Below are positions 60,510 through 64,000 of a stretch of DNA of 64,000 nucleotides, piece after piece. Position 1 is the first letter of the stretch. Every line of letters starts with the position of its first letter. A program made the position numbers and the translations under genes. The notes beneath the pieces were generated by a model that searched no databases, had not been told where the DNA came from, and saw only the letters and a list, made by a program, of their open reading frames with translations. Origin of the DNA: Bryobacteraceae bacterium (lineage in GTDB: Bacteria; Acidobacteriota; Terriglobia; Bryobacterales; Bryobacteraceae); NCBI GenBank assembly GCA_019752335.1, contig JAIEMJ010000001.1, positions 124,001-188,000 on the forward strand, read 5' to 3'.

Positions 60510-60515
60510 TAGAAT
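60510..60515 (+). promoter_or_regulatory. -10-like box before the SMP-30 gene
   Basis: TAGAAT ends 11 nt before the ATG at 60527. The 174-bp interval before it also has the dyad ACCCGG-cgggaa-CCGGGT (60381-60398), a small GC hairpin without T-tract, just after the aminotransferase-like gene. Confidence 0.35.
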
Positions 60516-60526
60516 GGGCGGCTGCC

Positions 60527-61510
60527 ATGAGACTTCTCCTGAGTATGCTGCCGCTGCTGATCTTTAACGCCTGCGCGCCGCGGGGCGGTTTCACTCCTCC
60601 CGCGGCGCGGGTAGAAGAGGCTACGGTGGCGACGACAGTTGCTTTCACGGAAGGCCCCACGGCCGACGATGCGGGCAATGTCTACTTCACGGAAATCATG
60701 AATCAGCGCATCCTGCGCATGACGCCTAATGGCCAAGTGTCCATTTTCCGGGAACCGAGCAATGCTGCCAATGGATTGGTGATCGACGCGGAGGGCCGTT
60801 TGGTCGCTTGCGAAGGCGCAGCCATGCGGGGCAACGCCGTTCACGGAAAGTCTCACTTGGCTGCCACGGCCGCGCTGAAGCCACGCGTCACGCGCACGGA
60901 TCTAAAGACGGGCGCCGTAGAAGTGCTAGCCGACAATTACGAAGGCAAGGCCTTCAACGGCCCGAACGACGTCACTTTCGATGGCCAAGGGCGGCTCTAC
61001 TTTACGGACTTACCGGGCGCCGCAGTCTACCGGATTGATCGCGACAAGAAACTCACCCGCCTTTTGGTGGCCCCGGAAGTTCAGCGTCCGAATGGCATTT
61101 CCATTACTCCGGATGACAAGACTCTCTATCTCGTCGAAGCCAACGGCGCGCAGAATGGCGCCCGGCTGATCCGGGCGTACGATTTGCAGCCGGACGGAAG
61201 CCTCAAAAATATGCGCATTCACTATAGCTTCTATCCGGGGCGTTCAGCGGACGGATTGTGCATGGATACGCAGGGGAACCTCTATGCCGCGGCGGGGCTG
61301 CACCAGCGCCGCGGCACTAGCGAGACGCTGGACACCCAAAGCGGCATTCACGTGATCAACTCCGAGGGCCAGCGGATTCGCTTTGTCTCCGTGCCGGAGG
61401 ATACGATTACGAACTGTACGTTCGGCGGACCCGATTGGAAGACGCTTTACGTCACCGCGGGCAAAGGCCTTTACACGGTGAAGAATGAAATCGCCGGCAC
61501 GCGGCGGTAA
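60527..61510 (+). CDS. SMP-30/gluconolactonase-like lipoprotein
   Basis: The 327-residue protein has a short hydrophobic N-terminus ending FNAC, a possible lipobox, so it may be a lipoprotein. The rest is a six-bladed beta-propeller of the SMP-30/strictosidine synthase family: AFTEGPTADDAGNVYFTE, ANGLVIDAEGRLVACEG, FNGPNDVTFDGQGRLYFTD, RPNGISITPDDKTLYLVE and ADGLCMDTQGNLYAA. Relatives hydrolyse sugar lactones using calcium. The GCC-ATG start at 60527 is the one that begins the signal. It is convergent with the RNA ligase gene. Confidence 0.85.
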   Translation: MRLLLSMLPLLIFNACAPRGGFTPPAARVEEATVATTVAFTEGPTADDAGNVYFTEIMNQRILRMTPNGQVSIFREPSNAANGLVIDAEGRLVACEGAAMRGNAVHGKSHLAATAALKPRVTRTDLKTGAVEVLADNYEGKAFNGPNDVTFDGQGRLYFTDLPGAAVYRIDRDKKLTRLLVAPEVQRPNGISITPDDKTLYLVEANGAQNGARLIRAYDLQPDGSLKNMRIHYSFYPGRSADGLCMDTQGNLYAAAGLHQRRGTSETLDTQSGIHVINSEGQRIRFVSVPEDTITNCTFGGPDWKTLYVTAGKGLYTVKNEIAGTRR

Positions 61511-61513
61511 AGG

Positions 61514-62581
61514 CTATAAATCGGTGGAGTCTTGTTCGGCGGCCTTGCCGAATAGGTATTGGTCGCCGACGTACTTGAGGATGACGCGGCCAATCTCGGG
61601 GTGAGTCCGCTCCACCACTGGCCGCACCACGACGCCTTCGCGGCCGTGCGTTCCGCCGGCGAGCGAGTCCCCATCCGAGAGCTGCTTGACGCGAGCCAGG
61701 GAGAACGGGCCGCGCTCCACCAGGGGCACGGTGGGAATGGCGTGGCGCTCGCAGCGCGCGAGGAATTCGTCGTAGCCCGCGAAGTCCGCGCCGCGCAGCA
61801 GGTCAAAGGCGCGAAACGCAATCGTGGACTGGCCATAGTGGTAGGCCTGGATGCCGTGCCCGAAAACTTCGCCATAGAGCACCGCGCGATTGTGCCCTTC
61901 GGCGAAAAGCTCGGCCAGCAAGGTACCGACGCCTGGCAAAGTGAACGGAAACCAGTAGGTGTTGGTGCCGAGTAACTCGGGCTCCGGCTCCTTCCGGCGA
62001 AGACCCTTGGAGCCCGCCATGCGGATCAGCGTCCGCTGCCCATCGACGGATTCGGCTACGCAGCCCACCCGGCAATTCGTGCCGTGGATTTTCTCCGTGA
62101 TGATCACCTCTTCGCCGGCCGCGAAAATGTTGGGATAGCTGCGCAGGTTCTCGATCTCGGTGTAGGACGGAAAGTGCGGATGGCTGCCGAGCGAATCGCC
62201 GGCGGTGGTGCGGACGGGAGGGAAGTATTTCTTCGCGCCATAGCGTTCCGCGACGTCGTCACCGACCTGCATACCGGGCTCAGCGGCGATCACGAGCCCA
62301 AACGAAGGCTCGCCCCGTAGACGCACGCGATGAATCACCAGGACCTTGTTGCCGTCGAGATCGGTCCGCTGGGCGAGGTAGTTGGTGACTCCGAGTGCTT
62401 CGGACACTTCCCGCGGCAGGACGGTGCCTTGCTCGAAATACACAATGGCATCGCCATCGCGGTAGGTGTTCTTCTTGATGATCACCTGCCAGCCGCCTAC
62501 GGTGGCCAGTTCCAGGGCGTCGGCATTGGGATGAGGCCGTACCGCCTCAATGGTCGTAACGATAACGCGAATGGTACTCAC
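61514..62581 (-). CDS. DraRnl-type ATP-dependent RNA ligase
   Basis: The 355-residue protein has an N-terminal OB-like domain (about 1-125) followed by a nucleotidyltransferase domain: motif I EKIHGTNCR with the adenylated lysine K164, motif III YGEVFG (236-241), motif IV EGVVVR (315-320) and motif V ILKYV (334-338). This order and the N-terminal OB domain match the Rnl5 type of Deinococcus radiodurans (DR_B0094), which seals nicks whose 3'-OH strand is RNA. The start is GTG at 62581. No RNA-repair partner (RtcB, kinase/phosphatase) is adjacent. Confidence 0.88.
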   Translation of the reverse strand: MSTIRVIVTTIEAVRPHPNADALELATVGGWQVIIKKNTYRDGDAIVYFEQGTVLPREVSEALGVTNYLAQRTDLDGNKVLVIHRVRLRGEPSFGLVIAAEPGMQVGDDVAERYGAKKYFPPVRTTAGDSLGSHPHFPSYTEIENLRSYPNIFAAGEEVIITEKIHGTNCRVGCVAESVDGQRTLIRMAGSKGLRRKEPEPELLGTNTYWFPFTLPGVGTLLAELFAEGHNRAVLYGEVFGHGIQAYHYGQSTIAFRAFDLLRGADFAGYDEFLARCERHAIPTVPLVERGPFSLARVKQLSDGDSLAGGTHGREGVVVRPVVERTHPEIGRVILKYVGDQYLFGKAAEQDSTDL

Positions 62582-62588
62582 TAGAACT

Positions 62589-62616
62589 AGTCTAAGCGCA
62601 CGGGTTGGAGTACTCT
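62589..62616. promoter_or_regulatory. divergent -10-like boxes between RNA ligase and thioredoxin-like genes
   Basis: On the minus strand TAGACT (plus-strand 62589-62594) ends 7 nt before the GTG of the ligase gene. On the plus strand TACTCT (62611-62616) ends 6 nt before the ATG at 62623. Both starts lack a ribosome-binding site, so both mRNAs may be leaderless. Confidence 0.3.
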
Positions 62617-62622
62617 CGAAGC

Positions 62623-63063
62623 ATGCTGTCCCTTCTTCTGCTCTTGACGCTGAATACGGAATTCGTGAGCCGCTTCGATCCCGCGCGCGACGCCGCGCAG
62701 GATTTGGTTGCCGCTCGTGAGATGGCCACGCGGGAAGGGAAGCACATCTTGCTCGATGTGGGCGGGAAGTGGTGCGTCTGGTGCCGTTACATGGATCGCT
62801 TTTTCGAGGAAACGCCGGAGTTGAAAGAGCTCCGCGCGAAGAATTTCGTGGTGATGAAAGTGAACTTCAGCCCGGATAACGAGAATAAGGAATTCCTGGG
62901 CCAATATCCGAAGATTCAGGGCTATCCGCATCTGTTCGTGCTCGATGCCACGGGAAAGCTGTTGGTTTCGCAAGAGACCGGGTCAATGGAACTGGAGAAA
63001 GCGCGCGGCTACGACATGAAGAAGATGCGGGCGTTTCTGGTGAAGTGGGGTCCGAAGAAGTAA
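62623..63063 (+). CDS. secreted thioredoxin-fold protein
   Basis: The 146-residue protein has a short hydrophobic N-terminus (LSLLLLLTLNTEF), probably a signal or anchor, then a thioredoxin-like fold with the redox motif WCVWC (C51, C54), the segment ENKEFLGQYPKIQGYPHLFVLDATG with cis-Pro after Tyr-Gly-like GY-P, and a C-terminal helix. It resembles thioredoxin_7/DUF255-like proteins that act in the periplasm. It is convergent with the glucarate dehydratase gene, with one base between stops. Confidence 0.8.
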   Translation: MLSLLLLLTLNTEFVSRFDPARDAAQDLVAAREMATREGKHILLDVGGKWCVWCRYMDRFFEETPELKELRAKNFVVMKVNFSPDNENKEFLGQYPKIQGYPHLFVLDATGKLLVSQETGSMELEKARGYDMKKMRAFLVKWGPKK

Positions 63064-63064
63064 G

Positions 63065-64000
63065 CTACCAGCGAGGCAGCACGCGCCGCCAGTTGGGGTC
63101 GACGTGTTCGCGCATCTCGGCTTCGTCGTCGCGGCGGCGGTAGGGGAGCTTTTCGTAGCGCTCGCGCAGACGCGCGAGTTGGTCATAGTCGAGCCGGACG
63201 CCGAGGCCTGGCTTATCCGGGATCGGCACGGTGCCATTGGTGAACTTCACCCGGCCGCCTTCAATCACTTCGTCCTGCTCAGTCTGCCACGGGTAATGGG
63301 TATCGCAGGCGTGGGTCAGATGCGGCGACGAGACCGCGGCGTGCGCCATGATCATCATGCTGACGCCGACGTGATTGTTGGAGTGCATCGATAGGCCGCG
63401 GCCCAACGTCTCGCAGGTGTTCGAGAGGCGCTGTTGACGGCGGATGCCGCCCCAGTAGTGCGGATCGCTGAGCACGATCTGCACGGCTTCGAGGTCGCGG
63501 GCGTGGACGACGTCGGCGAAGGTGGTGACGGCGACATTCGAGGCGAACTCGGTGTGAATGTCCTTGGCCTGCAAGCGCCGGCGGACCTCGGCCATGCCGG
63601 TGAGGTCAGCGCAGGGGTCTTCGAGATAACCGCCGTCCGAAAGTTCCTCGCGCAACGCGACGCCGATTTCGACGGACGTATCGACGCTCCACGCGCAGTT
63701 GGGGTCAATCCGCAGCGGTACCTTCGGGCCGAACTCCGCCCGCAGCGCCTGAATGGTGGCGATCTCTTCGGCGGGCTCTAAGACGCCGCCCTTCAGCTTG
63801 ATCTCGCGGAAGCCGTATTCGTCGATGAACATGTGCGCCTGGCGCACGATGCTACGGGCATCGAGACACTCGCCGTATTTGTCCTCGCGCGCGTCATCGC
63901 CGCGGCCGCCGCCGCCGGCGTGCTTATAGAAGAGATAAGCCGAGAAGGGCGCGGCGTCGCGCGCGCGGCCGCCGACGAGGTCGCAGAGGGGCTGGTTGAG
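63065..64000 (-). CDS. glucarate dehydratase-like enolase-superfamily enzyme, 5' part beyond the window
   Basis: The frame stays open to the right edge and continues as LNQPLCDLVGGRARDAAPFS, so the gene starts outside the window. The visible 311 residues carry the glucarate dehydratase catalytic set: KxK in REIKLKGG, RIDPNCAWS (metal Asp), LEDPC (metal Glu), a metal-binding Asn in EFASNVAVTTF and the catalytic His in SMHSNNHVGVSMMIM. The enzyme removes water from D-glucarate or L-idarate, giving 5-keto-4-deoxyglucarate. It may serve the same acid-sugar use as the MFS carrier at 52876. Confidence 0.85.
   Translation of the reverse strand, partial: LNQPLCDLVGGRARDAAPFSAYLFYKHAGGGGRGDDAREDKYGECLDARSIVRQAHMFIDEYGFREIKLKGGVLEPAEEIATIQALRAEFGPKVPLRIDPNCAWSVDTSVEIGVALREELSDGGYLEDPCADLTGMAEVRRRLQAKDIHTEFASNVAVTTFADVVHARDLEAVQIVLSDPHYWGGIRRQQRLSNTCETLGRGLSMHSNNHVGVSMMIMAHAAVSSPHLTHACDTHYPWQTEQDEVIEGGRVKFTNGTVPIPDKPGLGVRLDYDQLARLRERYEKLPYRRRDDEAEMREHVDPNWRRVLPRW

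Noticed and set aside
1-64000. tRNA or rRNA genes.
   Set aside because: I found no cloverleaf with a GTTCGANTC-type arm outside coding frames and no rRNA core sequence; a covariance-model scan would be decisive.

Overview
The window looks like chromosomal DNA of an acidobacterium, probably of the Solibacter/Bryobacter group (Bryobacterales). This is an inference from gene content: a secreted DUF1549/DUF1553 protein paired with a Tat-exported DUF1501 protein, a CotH-type protein, a DUF1080 hydrolase, a DUF6986 lyase-like protein, a DraRnl-type RNA ligase, several TTG/GTG starts and GC-rich codon use throughout. I saw no rRNA, tRNA, CRISPR array, prophage or insertion sequence. Genes are densely packed, often overlapping by 1-40 nt, so most of the window is operons.

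Layout. 1-4.2 kb: the tail of an SPFH protein, a PIG-L deacetylase, a divergent SPL-type radical SAM gene overlapping an ALDH7-type dehydrogenase, and a brnT/brnA toxin-antitoxin pair in which brnT is frameshifted. 4.2-8 kb: a glutamine synthetase-like ligase, then a SurA/PpiC isomerase followed by a YhaM-type exonuclease. 8-15.3 kb: a seven-gene leftward run (mazG, GNAT, N-succinylamino acid racemase-like enolase, EamA, MFS, sugar ABC ATPase, permease). 15.4-20 kb: a secreted protein with three internal repeats, the DUF1549/DUF1501 pair and a gluconate dehydrogenase subunit 3-like protein. 20-25 kb: a CurA-like oxidoreductase and a RodZ-like protein, divergent from a glycosyltransferase and two methyltransferases. 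25-33.5 kb: yggX, small conserved proteins, lyase, esterase, oxidoreductases, an unusual clpS, CotH and a GYD protein. 33.5-40 kb: a CocE hydrolase and the glycine cleavage operon gcvT-gcvH-gcvPA-gcvPB. 40-47 kb: a GT39-like protein, DUF1080, YiaA, a subtilase with a PA domain and a compact Clp-like AAA ATPase. 47-52.8 kb: hemX-hemA-hemC-hemD continuing into a GNAT and a membrane glycosyltransferase gene. 52.8-64 kb: an MFS carrier convergent with a NusG-like / small RHH / WecA-like cassette, TonB, an M48-like protein without its catalytic histidine, a class V aminotransferase-like protein, an SMP-30 lipoprotein, an RNA ligase, a thioredoxin-like protein and a truncated glucarate dehydratase.

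The most distinctive non-coding feature is a set of short palindromes (REP-like) with GTRA/TYAC loops, found singly and as inverted pairs about 100-130 bp long (REPIN-like) between operons. One pair keeps its stems by compensatory base changes. A second theme is a -10-like hexamer 5-13 nt upstream of start codons with little or no Shine-Dalgarno sequence, which suggests leaderless or near-leaderless transcripts. Other points worth a second look are the frameshifted brnT beside an intact brnA, the NusG/RHH/WecA cassette (arranged like UpxY-UpxZ), the altered ClpS pocket, the dead M48-like protein, the free-standing Clp-like ATPase with a possible ClpP-docking tripeptide, and the RNA ligase.
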